From: Gammaproteobacteria bacterium
GTDB lineage: Bacteria > Pseudomonadota > Gammaproteobacteria > Steroidobacterales > GCA-2729495
Assembly: GCA_023383705.1 (NCBI GenBank)
Contig: JAHDYM010000008.1
Span: forward strand, 1-60,554
DNA: 60,554 bases
Reading direction: 5' to 3'
Numbering within the stretch: position 1 is the stretch's first letter; every line of letters begins with the position of its first letter. The notes below the pieces were generated by a model, which ran no database searches, had not been told where the DNA came from, and saw nothing but the letters and a program-made list of their open reading frames with translations. Shown piece by piece: positions 17,081 to 25,031 of this stretch. The position numbers were made by a program, and so were the translations under genes.

Positions 17081-17545
17081 CTACTCTTTTCTTTGCTTCA
17101 ACGCTTGTGATGTCTTCATGGCTTTTTCGCTGGGCGGTTCGTTCTGGTTGTTGATGTACTCCCGAACAACATCGAGGGCAACCCCTCCGCAAGAAACCAC
17201 ACAGTAGCTTGGCGACCAGAAATGGTTGCCCCAAAGCATTGTTTTTACCCTGTCCCAATACTCTCGCCGGATCATGTAAGACGATTTACCTTTTAACTTG
17301 CTGACTAAATTTGAGATTGCCAATTTTGGATGTACGGACACCATCATATGGATGTGATCGTCCTCTCCACCAAACTCCAGTAGCTCACAATCCATCTGCT
17401 CACAAGTCTCTTTCATTATTGCCTCAGTCCGTTCAAGCATTTCTTTGGTAAAAACACCACGACGATACTTTGTAACAAAGACTAGATGAACGTTGTTTTT
17501 AAAAATGCAGCTTCTACCTGTTCTCCAATCGTACATTATAACCAC
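17081..17545 (-). CDS. tnpA: IS200/IS605 transposase TnpA (Y1 HUH)
   Basis: A 154-residue single-strand transposase. The HUH motif is in EDDHIHMMVS and the nucleophilic tyrosine in VVREYINNQ; the start NNVHLVFVTKYRRGVF is the family signature. It excises the element as a single-stranded circle at hairpins near its ends. ATG at 17536 (MYDWRT) is an alternative start. Intact. Confidence 0.93.
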   Translation of the reverse strand: MVIMYDWRTGRSCIFKNNVHLVFVTKYRRGVFTKEMLERTEAIMKETCEQMDCELLEFGGEDDHIHMMVSVHPKLAISNLVSKLKGKSSYMIRREYWDRVKTMLWGNHFWSPSYCVVSCGGVALDVVREYINNQNEPPSEKAMKTSQALKQRKE

Positions 17546-17612
17546 ATGCTAGATTGACAAAGTTTAAGTAAGTGTAATAATTTCAGGTGTAAATAGCAAA
17601 TAAACGGACATC

Positions 17613-18992
17613 ATGTTAACTGGCATCAAGCTACGCGCTAACCCGACATCTCACCAAAAACTGATCTTGAGTCAGTGGATGGGGTGCGCTCGTAGTATCT
17701 GGAATGCCAAGGTAGAAGAAGAGCGTTATTACCGAACCTATGCCCGTAAATATTGCACCATCGGAACTTACGCGCCCATCGACCAGACCACTTCACAATT
17801 CAAATCCAAAGAGCTTTCTCCGTGGCTAAGTGAATGCCCTAGTCAAATCTTGCGTAATAGCGCGGTTAACTGGTATCAAACTTATCAGAAATTCATGAGC
17901 GGGAAATGCGGCAGGCCAAAGCGAAAACCTAAAACGGACAAAGGAAGCATTTATCTTACCCGTGAAGTGTTCCGTTTCGACCATTGCGATGACGGCAACG
18001 TGCGCCTGTTTATTGGGACAAAGACCAACAATATCGGTTATCTGTCCTTTAAGGCACATGGCAAATTTGAGATCCCAAACTCGCTTTATGTGAGAAAAGA
18101 GCGCGGCCACTATTATGTGTCATTCTGCTATGAGCAAGGACAGCCTGATCGCAAACTAAGTACCAATGAAGAGCACTTAGCTTTTCTGCAAGGGGCGACC
18201 AGAGAATATCTGGAAGAGCACACCATGGGTGTTGACCGAGGCGTGGCGATCCCCGTTTGTGCTGGCGAACAAACCTATGATTTCACCCATAGCCAGAAAA
18301 AGAACATGAGCAAAGCAGACCGCTATATCAAGCGATTGCAGCGCAAACTGGCAAGGCAGCAAAAAGGCTCTAACCGCAGAGCCAAGACCAAGCATCGAAT
18401 TGCGGTTCATCATGCTAAAAAGGCTAACATACGAAATGATTTTGCGCATAAGACCAGTCGGTTATTGGTTGATAGCAGCGCCAAAATCATTGTGTTTGAG
18501 GCGTTACGAACCGCAAGGATGACGAGAAGGCCGAAAGCAAAACAGGATGAACAAGGTCGATTCATATCAAATAAAGCCAAGCAGAAAGCAGGACTGAATA
18601 AGTCTATTCTTAATGTGGGCTGGCATGTGATCGAGACTTACACCTACTACAAGGCTTATTCATCCAGCAAAGCGGTATTTAAAATACCCGCACCAACAAC
18701 CAGTCAGGAGTGCGCAAAATGCGGTCACACTCATCCCGACAATCGCAAAACACAAGCCCTGTTTGTTTGCGGTAATTGTGGAAATACTGACAATGCAGAT
18801 CACAATGCATCACTGGTTATCAAGAAGCGGGCAATTAACTTAATTTTGGACACTGGAACGGTGTTATCTGGCGATGGGGTTCTGCGAACTCAGTCGGATA
18901 GTGGACGTGGAGGCAATCGTAAGACTGGCCGAGCCAAAAGCTCAACCAGCAGTGCTCAACGAAGCGTCAAAAAAGAAAAGCTGGCCGCTTAG
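17613..18992 (+). CDS. tnpB: RNA-guided nuclease TnpB
   Basis: A 459-residue TnpB, the ancestor-type relative of Cas12. The RuvC triad is complete: D in MGVDRGVAIPV, E in IIVFEALRTARM and D in NADHNASLVIKK. A four-cysteine zinc ribbon CAKCGHTHP...CGNCG lies before the last acid residue, and a basic N-terminal domain starts MLTGIKLRANPTSHQK. TnpB uses a guide from the right end of its own element to cut empty donor sites. Lower in GC than its surroundings. Appears functional. Confidence 0.93.
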   Translation: MLTGIKLRANPTSHQKLILSQWMGCARSIWNAKVEEERYYRTYARKYCTIGTYAPIDQTTSQFKSKELSPWLSECPSQILRNSAVNWYQTYQKFMSGKCGRPKRKPKTDKGSIYLTREVFRFDHCDDGNVRLFIGTKTNNIGYLSFKAHGKFEIPNSLYVRKERGHYYVSFCYEQGQPDRKLSTNEEHLAFLQGATREYLEEHTMGVDRGVAIPVCAGEQTYDFTHSQKKNMSKADRYIKRLQRKLARQQKGSNRRAKTKHRIAVHHAKKANIRNDFAHKTSRLLVDSSAKIIVFEALRTARMTRRPKAKQDEQGRFISNKAKQKAGLNKSILNVGWHVIETYTYYKAYSSSKAVFKIPAPTTSQECAKCGHTHPDNRKTQALFVCGNCGNTDNADHNASLVIKKRAINLILDTGTVLSGDGVLRTQSDSGRGGNRKTGRAKSSTSSAQRSVKKEKLAA

Positions 18993-19035
18993 GTTAGTTT
19001 GGAAGCTCGACCGCTTTAGCAGCGAGTAGTTCACC
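18850..19035 (+). ncRNA. Putative omega RNA at the tnpB 3' end
   Basis: In IS605 elements the guide scaffold overlaps the 3' end of tnpB and the right-end hairpin, with the guide taken from the flanking DNA. Here the stem CTCGACCGCT/AGCAGCGAG at about 19007-19027 fits the right-end hairpin. Boundaries are inferred from family knowledge only. Confidence 0.35.
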
Positions 19036-19044
19036 AGGTGCGGC

Positions 19045-19147
19045 TCAGTCCGGCGTCCAGTCCTGCGGGTCGAACAAATCTGGTTCTTGCATTGGCGGCT
19101 GGCTCATGAGGTCGTGGTATTCGCTGGGGCGCATGTCGTGCTCAACA
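19045..19147 (-). pseudogene. C-terminal fragment of an unidentified plasmid gene
   Basis: On the minus strand a frame different from repC reads EHDMRPSEYHDLMSQPPMQE, then PDLFDPQDWTPD and stop (19047-19045). It has the look of a true C-terminus and probably belongs to a mobilisation gene of the donor IncQ plasmid. It begins where repC similarity ends, so a deletion has joined the two genes. I cannot name it. Confidence 0.45.
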
Positions 19148-19765
19148 GTGCAGCAGCTTGGCGGCTTCACTCTCCAGCTCGTTGCGCTCGAAAAGCGAAA
19201 CCTTGACGTGTTGCTCTCGAAAAACCGCCCCGGTCAGGCGCGGATTGACGGCAACAAAGATTTCCCCAGTCTTGTGATTGAACCGACTCGAAAGGAGATT
19301 GCAGCGGTAATCCCAGCCGGTAGCGTGATTGATTTCCCGTATCTGCGCGTTACCCATTCGGTTCAGGCTTTCCTTGATTCTGGCAAGTGCCGCCCCGCTT
19401 TCTGGGTCGTCATATCCAGCATCAATCAGCAGGCTGCGCAAACTGGTTTTCTTGGTTTTCAGCGGCCTTCCATCATCGTTGTCAAAGTCCAAAGCAAGGC
19501 GCAATTGCTGGCCTATTTCGCCGGGTGGTTTTGCCTCGATCATCAAGCCGTCAATGCCAAGCTGGGCGCTTACTGCAAGCAAGATTGATTGGTCATCAGC
19601 TCCAAGCTGCTCGAACCCTTGAAAGCTGATTTCACTATCGCCGAAGCGGCGCGGCGGCACATACAGTCGCCCGCGCTTCTTCCCCTTCGTGGGGACGAAA
19701 AGCCCGTCAAACACATGAGCGGGATCGAATTTGGCATAGGCCGGTTTAATACGCTGCTGAGTCAT
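19142..19765 (-). CDS. repC: IncQ-type replication initiator RepC, C-terminally truncated
   Basis: RepC of IncQ plasmids binds the oriV iterons. Here 207 residues are present against about 283 in RSF1010. The start MTQQRIKPAYAKFDPAHVF, the block FEQLGADDQSILLAVSAQLG and the central GEIFVAVNPRLTGAV match the family. The frame stops after SEAAKLLHC, where family members continue with a winged-helix region. ATG at 19765 lies inside the repA 3' end, as in other IncQ plasmids. Loss of the second DNA-binding domain should stop initiation. Confidence 0.82.
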   Translation of the reverse strand: MTQQRIKPAYAKFDPAHVFDGLFVPTKGKKRGRLYVPPRRFGDSEISFQGFEQLGADDQSILLAVSAQLGIDGLMIEAKPPGEIGQQLRLALDFDNDDGRPLKTKKTSLRSLLIDAGYDDPESGAALARIKESLNRMGNAQIREINHATGWDYRCNLLSSRFNHKTGEIFVAVNPRLTGAVFREQHVKVSLFERNELESEAAKLLHC

Positions 19766-20624
19766 AGCCCTTGCCCCCCTTGTTGCCGCTCTCACGCTTG
19801 ATCTCCTGTAGCTCTACCGGCAGCAACACCCCGCCGGTGTGTCGCTGATACCAGCGGTCTAGCGGGGTCGCGTCGTAGTTCTGCTTACTCACGCCAAAGC
19901 GGACAAAAAGGCCGCGCCGCTCGTTGCCGATGGGCGCACGATCAAAGCCCCGGTCGCTCAGGCGCTCGGCTTCCTGCTCCGTCATCTTGGCGACATAGCC
20001 GCACCATCTGGCGTTGTCGATCAGGGCAGACGCGCCCCGCGCTGCCTGCTGCTGGTCGGTCTGGCCGTCGCGGGCGCTGCCCTTGTTGACGTGGTGCAGG
20101 TACAGGACAGCCGCCCCGGTGGTTGCCGCGATGTGTTCCAACACGGAAACAAGGTGGGCCATGTCGCCGTTGCTGTTCTCGTCGAGGCTGTGAATGCGGC
20201 TCAATGTGTCCAGCACAATCAGCCGCGCCCCTGCGCTGTAGTCGATGACGCGGCGCAAGTGCGCCTCGTCCATCACGTTCAACCGCTTGCCCATGATCGG
20301 CTCAAGCATCAGGTTCTCAGCGATGGCTTCGCGGGCCGACTGGTTGAGGTGCTGGCCGATGGCGTGGACACGCCGCACAAGGGCGGGCTGTGGATCTTCG
20401 CCAGCGAGATAGACCACGCGCCCGGTGTGCGCCGGGGCCAGTCCTACAAGGTCGCCGCCTGCCACACTGCAAGCGATTGACATGGCCGCTTCAAGAGCAA
20501 AAAAGCTCTTGCCAGTTGCGCCAGGTGCAACAAGTGCGCCCACGGTTCCGGCCAAGAATCCGGGCCAGATGAAATCAAGTTCTGGCGGCTCATTGGTGAA
20601 GGCCGCCATAATGTCTAAAGCCAT
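19746..20624 (-). CDS. repA: IncQ-type hexameric helicase RepA
   Basis: A 292-residue RecA-fold replicative helicase like RSF1010 RepA. Walker A is APGATGKSFFA near residue 40; Walker B-like LIVLDTLSRIH near 140, then LYLHHVNKGSARDGQ. ATG at 20624 follows AGGAGA, which decides the start against longer alternatives. It drives fork unwinding with RepC and the RepB primase. With repC cut short and repB reduced to its end, it is an orphan remnant of a pRAS3-like IncQ-2 plasmid (inference). Confidence 0.88.
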   Translation of the reverse strand: MALDIMAAFTNEPPELDFIWPGFLAGTVGALVAPGATGKSFFALEAAMSIACSVAGGDLVGLAPAHTGRVVYLAGEDPQPALVRRVHAIGQHLNQSAREAIAENLMLEPIMGKRLNVMDEAHLRRVIDYSAGARLIVLDTLSRIHSLDENSNGDMAHLVSVLEHIAATTGAAVLYLHHVNKGSARDGQTDQQQAARGASALIDNARWCGYVAKMTEQEAERLSDRGFDRAPIGNERRGLFVRFGVSKQNYDATPLDRWYQRHTGGVLLPVELQEIKRESGNKGGKGYDSAAY

Positions 20625-20652
20625 GCTGTTCTCCTGTGTAGAACGGTTATGG

Positions 20653-20979
20653 TTAGGCGCTGCCGGGTGTTCCCGCACCCTGCCGCGCCGCTTCTGCCTT
20701 CGCCTTGGCGGCATAGCCCGCTTCCAGACTGGCGGCATCGGTCGGCGTGTCGCCGTCGATGGGCAGGCCAGAAGCGAACATGAGCGCATCACGTAGGGCA
20801 ATCTCTGCTTGCCCGTACTGGCGTCCCTGAAAGGCGCTGTGGCCTTCCGTGCCGGTGTCCCGCACGGTGCGCCCGCCGTCGATGATGCGCCACTCGTACC
20901 AAGCGTTTTCCGGCTCGCCGTAGACCTCGATCATCGCGCCCAAGGAATCCGGGGCGGGAATGGTGTAGATCGTTTTCAT
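20653..20979 (-). CDS. Small protein between pemK and repA, unknown function
   Basis: A 108-residue acidic protein starting MKTIYTIPAPDSLGAMIEVY. Its ATG overlaps the pemK stop (ATGA at 20979-20976), so it is translated with the toxin gene. Polar, no membrane segment or signal, Ala/Lys-rich C-terminus. A gene of similar size is found at this place in IncQ-2 plasmids (recall). Function unknown; a copy-control or accessory role is only suggested by its place next to repA. Confidence 0.7.
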   Translation of the reverse strand: MKTIYTIPAPDSLGAMIEVYGEPENAWYEWRIIDGGRTVRDTGTEGHSAFQGRQYGQAEIALRDALMFASGLPIDGDTPTDAASLEAGYAAKAKAEAARQGAGTPGSA

Positions 20980-21299
20980 TTCGCAATCCCCAAGAACACG
21001 GCCAAGCAACGCTCAACCTCAAGCAGTGCGTCCGCGTCGATGCGCCCGAAAGCTGGCCCTACCTTGCTGCGCAGCACCGTCATCGCCTTGTCGACCATCA
21101 CCTGCGATGGCTTCTGCAAACCGTTCTCTGCGCTCGGCTGAACCGTGACGCGCAGCAACGGCGCGGCATTAAGTGTGCTGGTGACAGGCAGCACGGTAAC
21201 GCTGCCGTGCTCGCTGAACTGGTTGGCCTGAACCACAAGCGCAGGCCGTGGCTTGCCAAAGTCGCCCTGCATGGCGATGGTCACAAGGTCGCCGCGCAT
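20976..21299 (-). CDS. pemK: PemK/MazF-family toxin
   Basis: A 107-residue type II toxin, an mRNA interferase of the MazF fold. Family motifs: MRGDLVTIAMQGDFGKPRPALVV (start, with GKPRP loop), VTVLPVTSTL and the central VDKAMTVLRSKVG. It cuts mRNA at short sites when the antitoxin is lost. ATG at 21302 or 21299 overlaps the antitoxin stop. Intact, unlike the replication genes beside it. Confidence 0.9.
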   Translation of the reverse strand: MRGDLVTIAMQGDFGKPRPALVVQANQFSEHGSVTVLPVTSTLNAAPLLRVTVQPSAENGLQKPSQVMVDKAMTVLRSKVGPAFGRIDADALLEVERCLAVFLGIAK

Positions 21300-21523
21300 C
21301 ATTCCGTCCAGCCGTCCACGTCTGCCAAGGCTTCATCCATGAACTGCTGCATGGCGGTGTCGGCGCTGTCGGCCTGAGCCACAAGCAGGCATTGGCGGCG
21401 GCACTCCTCCGCGAAGTCGGGGCGGCGCGTATCCGGCACCCAGATTTGAACCGGACGAAGCCCCGCCATGCGTAATGCATCGCGATGCTTCTGAACCCGC
21501 TGATTAACGTGTGCTGTTGCCAT
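21299..21523 (-). CDS. pemI: PemI/MazE-like antitoxin (DUF3018)
   Basis: A 74-residue antitoxin starting MATAHVNQRVQKHRDALRMA, with GLRPVQIWVPDTRRPDF, the DUF3018 signature. ATG at 21523 follows GGAGG (21531-21535), which fixes the start. The N-terminal half binds DNA, the acidic C-terminal DEALADVDGW should neutralise PemK. It is upstream of and coupled to pemK, as usual for such pairs. Probably represses its own promoter at the two repeats upstream. Confidence 0.9.
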   Translation of the reverse strand: MATAHVNQRVQKHRDALRMAGLRPVQIWVPDTRRPDFAEECRRQCLLVAQADSADTAMQQFMDEALADVDGWTE

Positions 21524-21541
21524 TTCCAAGCCTCCAATTAA

Positions 21542-21583
21542 GTTACATGCAACATTGTACGCACCTCGCAAGTTACATGCAAC
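21542..21583 (-). promoter_or_regulatory. Paired operator repeats upstream of pemI
   Basis: GTTACATGCAAC occurs at 21542-21553 and again at 21572-21583, exactly 30 bp apart, three helical turns. Each is a near-perfect dyad around CATG. The AT-rich spacing and position directly before pemI suggest operators for the PemI-PemK complex. Confidence 0.65.
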
Positions 21584-21589
21584 AGGTAT

Positions 21590-21763
21590 TTAAAGACTCA
21601 TCCCCGGCGAGTTATCGCGCTCGATCTTCTGCGCCTTGGCCTGCTCCTGCTGGCGTACAGGCTCGCGCCCTTCCAGCTTCGGCACACAGGGACGGCCGTT
21701 GCCATGTCCAGCCGTCTCCCCTGACTTCATCACCTTCTCCGCGACCGTAGCCCGCTCCCGTGT
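21590..21763 (-). pseudogene. C-terminal fragment of an IncQ RepB/MobA-like gene
   Basis: On the minus strand an open frame ends with KVMKSGETAGHGNGRPCVPK, LEGREPVRQQEQAKAQKIER and DNSPGMSL, then TAA at 21592-21590. In IncQ plasmids the mobA-repB (primase) gene lies just before the toxin-antitoxin pair in this orientation, so this is most likely its tail. No start is present; the frame meets a large stem-loop of element DNA near 21764, the probable insertion border. Confidence 0.5.
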
Positions 21764-21840
21764 GCCGTCAAGGCGCGCAGGGCCGTGTCCTCGGCTGCGC
21801 CTGCGGGCCGCACCAACCCTGCGCTTGTCTCCTTGACGGC
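21764..21840. repeat. Long imperfect stem-loop at the IncQ/backbone border
   Basis: GCCGTCAAGG...GCGCAGGG (21764-21782) pairs with CCCTGCGC...CCTTGACGGC (21817-21840), leaving a loop rich in GC. It stands between the IncQ remnant and the DUF932 gene. The region 21841-22012 after it holds no gene I can support and must contain the DUF932 promoter. Confidence 0.6.
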
Positions 21841-22012
21841 CCCCGTCCGCGCGCTCCTTTGGCCGCGGGCGATGAACTCAGGAAAGACGGTGGCAACAGG
21901 GCCAACCGGGTTCCTCGTGCCAACCGCACAGAACAGCCGAAAGGCTGGGCTCCGAATCTAGGAATCCGGTGTGCGGTGTGAACAGCAAACCCTTTTCGTC
22001 AGGAGAAAGACC

Positions 22013-22843
22013 ATGCAACTCGCATCCCGCTTCGCTTCCCGTTCCCCCTCGCTGCGCAGCGATTACCCGCTGACCGATGACCAGATTCACCGCGTAGCGC
22101 CGTCCATCTTCGCGGACGCGCCGCATGAAAGCCGTTCGCAGCGGTACGCCTATATCCCCACCGCCGCCGTGCTGGCCGAACTTCGCAAAGAAGGGTTTCA
22201 GCCCTTCATGGTTTGCCAGACCCGCGTGCGCGATGAAGGCAAGCGCGAGCATACGAAACACATGCTGCGCCTGCGCCATGCCAGTCAAATCAACGGCGCG
22301 GAAGCCAATGAAATCGTGCTGCTCAATTCCCATGACGGCACCAGTTCTTACCAAATGCTCGCGGGCATGTTCCGGTTCGTTTGCAGCAATGGCCTTGTCT
22401 GCGGCGACACCGTGGCCGATGTGCGCGTGCCCCACAAGGGCGACGTTTCCGGGCACATCATCGAAGGCGCTTACGAAGTCTTGCGCGGTTTCGACCGGGT
22501 GAAGGATTCCCGCGATGCCATGCGCGCCATCACGCTGGACGAAGGCGAAGCCGAAGTGTTCGCCCGTTCCGCGCTGGCCCTCAAGTACGACCCCACCGAC
22601 AACAAGCCCGCGCCCATCACCGAATCGCAAATCCTGATGCCGCGCCGGTTCGACGACCGCCGCCCGGACTTGTGGAGCGTATTCAACCGCACCCAGGAAA
22701 ACCTGACCAAAGGCGGATTGCATGGCCGCAGCGCCAACGGACGCCGCCAGCAGACCCGCCCGGTGCAGGGCATTGATTCCGATGTGCGCCTGAACCGCGC
22801 CCTCTGGATGCTGGCCGATGGCCTGCGCCAGTTGAAAGCCTGA
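22013..22843 (+). CDS. DUF932-domain protein
   Basis: A 276-residue DUF932 protein: YAYIPTAAVLAELRKEGFQP, KHMLRLRH, LLNSHDGTSSYQMLAGMFRFVCSNG (read in parts) and GHIIEGAYEVLRGFD. DUF932 proteins are common on Tn4371-type elements and plasmids; their function is unknown, though a link to plasmid maintenance or recombination is suspected. ATG at 22013 follows AGGAGA. It is followed by parB after 80 bases that contain a GCGGCAGGGG...CCCTTGCCGC stem. Confidence 0.88.
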   Translation: MQLASRFASRSPSLRSDYPLTDDQIHRVAPSIFADAPHESRSQRYAYIPTAAVLAELRKEGFQPFMVCQTRVRDEGKREHTKHMLRLRHASQINGAEANEIVLLNSHDGTSSYQMLAGMFRFVCSNGLVCGDTVADVRVPHKGDVSGHIIEGAYEVLRGFDRVKDSRDAMRAITLDEGEAEVFARSALALKYDPTDNKPAPITESQILMPRRFDDRRPDLWSVFNRTQENLTKGGLHGRSANGRRQQTRPVQGIDSDVRLNRALWMLADGLRQLKA

Positions 22844-22923
22844 TTCCCCACGCGGCAGGGGCAGGCAGCAGCCCTTGCCGCTTTCTTCGCTGCTACATCC
22901 CTGAACCGATAGGAGTTATCACC

Positions 22924-24990
22924 ATGAACGCAGTTACCCAAACCGAAGCACGCGCCCTCAACACCACCGCTGCTATCCCGCTGGAAGCCGCCGACCCGAC
23001 CAAGAACCTGATTTTGGTTCCGCTGTCGCGGCTGGTGTCGCGTCCTGCTGGCCGCAACGTGCGCAAGACCCCGCGCATGTCCATCCCCGAACTGTCCGCA
23101 TCCATCGCCCGCGTGGGGCTGCTGCAAAACCTCATCGTCATTGCCGCCGCCGATGGCGAGCATTACGAAGTGGTGGCCGGTGGCCGCAGGCTGGCCGCGT
23201 TGAAGCTGCTGGCGAAGAAGCGCCGCATCAGCAAGGAATGGGACGTGCCTTGCCTGCTGGTGGCCGATGGCACCGCCCGCACGGCCAGCCTCACCGAGAA
23301 CGTGCAGCGCGAAGCCATGCACCCCGCCGACCAGTTCGAGGCATTCGCGGCGCTGGTGGCCGAGGGCCGACCCATCGAGGACATTGCGGCAGATTTCAGC
23401 GTGTCCCCGCTGGTGGTGCAGCGCCGCTTGAAGCTGGCGAACGTCTCGCCCCGCCTGCTGGCCGACTACCGCGCCGAAGCCGTGACGCTCGACCAGTTGA
23501 TGGCGCTTGCCATCACCGACGATCACGCCGCGCAGGAAAGTGCGTTCTACGACGCGCCGACGTGGCAGCGCAACCCTTCGCAATTGCGCGACCGCCTCAC
23601 CGAGCGCGAGATTGACGCATACCGGCATCCGCTGGTGCGTTTCGTGGGGCTGGACACCTACGAAGCCGCAGGCGGCGGCATTCGCCGCGATCTGTTCGCG
23701 GAAGGCGATGCGGGCGTGTATCTGACCGATGCCGCGCTGCTGGAACGGCTGGCGGAAGACAAGCTGGCAGGCATCGCCGCCGAGGTGAAGGCCGAAGGCT
23801 GGGCGTGGGTGGATGCCACCCCCGCCGTGACCCATGCCGACCTGCACGCCTTCCAGCGTGCGCCGAGGGAGCGGCGCGAGCCGAACAAGCGCGAAGCGCA
23901 GCGCATCGAGAAGCTGCAAGCCAAGATGCACGAACTGGCCGCAGCCGTGGATGACGCGCTGGATGCCGAGGACGAGGAAAAGGCCGACGCGCTGCAAGAG
24001 GAAGGCGAAACCGTGGGCGAGCAGTTGCAGGCGCTGGAAGATGGCTTGCAGGACTACGGCGCGACCGTGAAGGCCGCAGCCGGTGCCATCGTCACCATCG
24101 ACCGCAACGGGCAGGCCGTGATTCATCGCGGGCTGCTGCGCGAAGCCGAAGCGAAGGCGCTGCGCACGCTGGAACGCCTACGCCAAGGTTTCGGCAGCGA
24201 AAGCGAAGCCGGGAACGACGACGAAGGCGAGGACGACGAGCAGCCCAAGACCGCCGCCATGTCCGACAAGCTGGCGCAGCGGTTGAGCGCCCACCGCACC
24301 GCCGCGCTGCAAATCGAAGTCGCCCGGCATCCGCAAGTGGCGCTGGCCGCGCTGGTGCATGGCATGGTGCAGACCGTCTTGCAGGGCAGCCACTACGGCC
24401 ACGACCTGCCGCTGGGCGTGCGCCTGACCGTGAAAGACCAGTTGGACGGCATGGCCCCCGACATACCGGATTCGTCCGCCGCCGTGGCGCTGCGCAAGTT
24501 GCAGCAGGTCGCAGGCGAAGGCTTGCCGGAGGACAGCGCCGAACTGTTCGCCGTGCTGCTAGCGAAGTCGCAAGATGAACTGGTGCGGCTGCTGGCGGTA
24601 TCCGTGGCCGTCACGGTGGACGTGGTGACACCCCGCGCCACGCAGCAGCAACCGGGCGCGGAACTGGCGCAGGCTGTCGGCTTGGACATGGCCGCATGGT
24701 GGAAGCCCACCAATGAGGGTTATTTCCGGCATGTGCCGAAGGCCGCGATTCTGGCGGCCGTGGAGCAGTACGCCCCGGCGCACGTTACCCGGTTGGCGAA
24801 GTTGAAGAAGGCCGACATTGCCAGCGAAGCCGAGCGGCTGGCGGATGGCACCGGCTGGATGCCTGCCATCTTCAAGGCCGAAGGCACCGACGACACCACG
24901 GCGCAGGATGCGCCGCAGGCCGTGACGAACGACGAGCCGGAAGCCATCGACAACGACGACGAGCAGCAGGCCCACGCACTCGCCGCCTGA
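22924..24990 (+). CDS. parB: ParB/RepB/Spo0J-family nuclease-like protein
   Basis: A 688-residue protein. Residues about 30-130 form the ParB/sulfiredoxin domain (LSRLVSRPAGRNVRKTP, VVAGGRRLAALK, LTENVQREAMHPADQFEAF) and a KorB-like HTH follows (IEDIAADFSVSPLVVQRRLK, about 155-180). The long C-terminus has an acidic coiled coil near 335-400. This is the large ParB of Tn4371-type elements, expected to bind element DNA and help partition or processing with ParA encoded at 29994. ATG follows AGGAG. Confidence 0.9.
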   Translation: MNAVTQTEARALNTTAAIPLEAADPTKNLILVPLSRLVSRPAGRNVRKTPRMSIPELSASIARVGLLQNLIVIAAADGEHYEVVAGGRRLAALKLLAKKRRISKEWDVPCLLVADGTARTASLTENVQREAMHPADQFEAFAALVAEGRPIEDIAADFSVSPLVVQRRLKLANVSPRLLADYRAEAVTLDQLMALAITDDHAAQESAFYDAPTWQRNPSQLRDRLTEREIDAYRHPLVRFVGLDTYEAAGGGIRRDLFAEGDAGVYLTDAALLERLAEDKLAGIAAEVKAEGWAWVDATPAVTHADLHAFQRAPRERREPNKREAQRIEKLQAKMHELAAAVDDALDAEDEEKADALQEEGETVGEQLQALEDGLQDYGATVKAAAGAIVTIDRNGQAVIHRGLLREAEAKALRTLERLRQGFGSESEAGNDDEGEDDEQPKTAAMSDKLAQRLSAHRTAALQIEVARHPQVALAALVHGMVQTVLQGSHYGHDLPLGVRLTVKDQLDGMAPDIPDSSAAVALRKLQQVAGEGLPEDSAELFAVLLAKSQDELVRLLAVSVAVTVDVVTPRATQQQPGAELAQAVGLDMAAWWKPTNEGYFRHVPKAAILAAVEQYAPAHVTRLAKLKKADIASEAERLADGTGWMPAIFKAEGTDDTTAQDAPQAVTNDEPEAIDNDDEQQAHALAA

Positions 24991-25005
24991 CCTTCACCAC
25001 CACCG

Positions 25006-25031
25006 AGCGCCCCGGTTTCGGCCGGGGCGCT
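25006..25031 (+). terminator. Strong stem-loop after parB
   Basis: AGCGCCCCGG and CCGGGGCGCT form a perfect 10-bp stem around TTTCGG, 16 bases after the parB stop. The following TTCGCTGTTCC is only weakly T-rich, so termination may be partial. Confidence 0.6.

Larger units (their letters stand above)
17059..19030. mobile_element. IS200/IS605-family element with divergent tnpA and tnpB
   Basis: tnpA (minus) and tnpB (plus) are divergent over a 67-bp gap, the IS605 arrangement. The right end shows the stem CTCGACCGCT...AGCAGCGAG just after tnpB. Such elements have no terminal inverted repeats or target duplications, so the exact ends are approximate: left just after tetR, right between 19025 and 19044. 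Its place beside tet(C) recalls IScs605 of Chlamydia suis tet islands. Confidence 0.8.

Noticed and set aside
22471..24126. 551-codon minus-strand frame
   Set aside because: Antisense to the DUF932 and parB-like genes; no recognisable motif.
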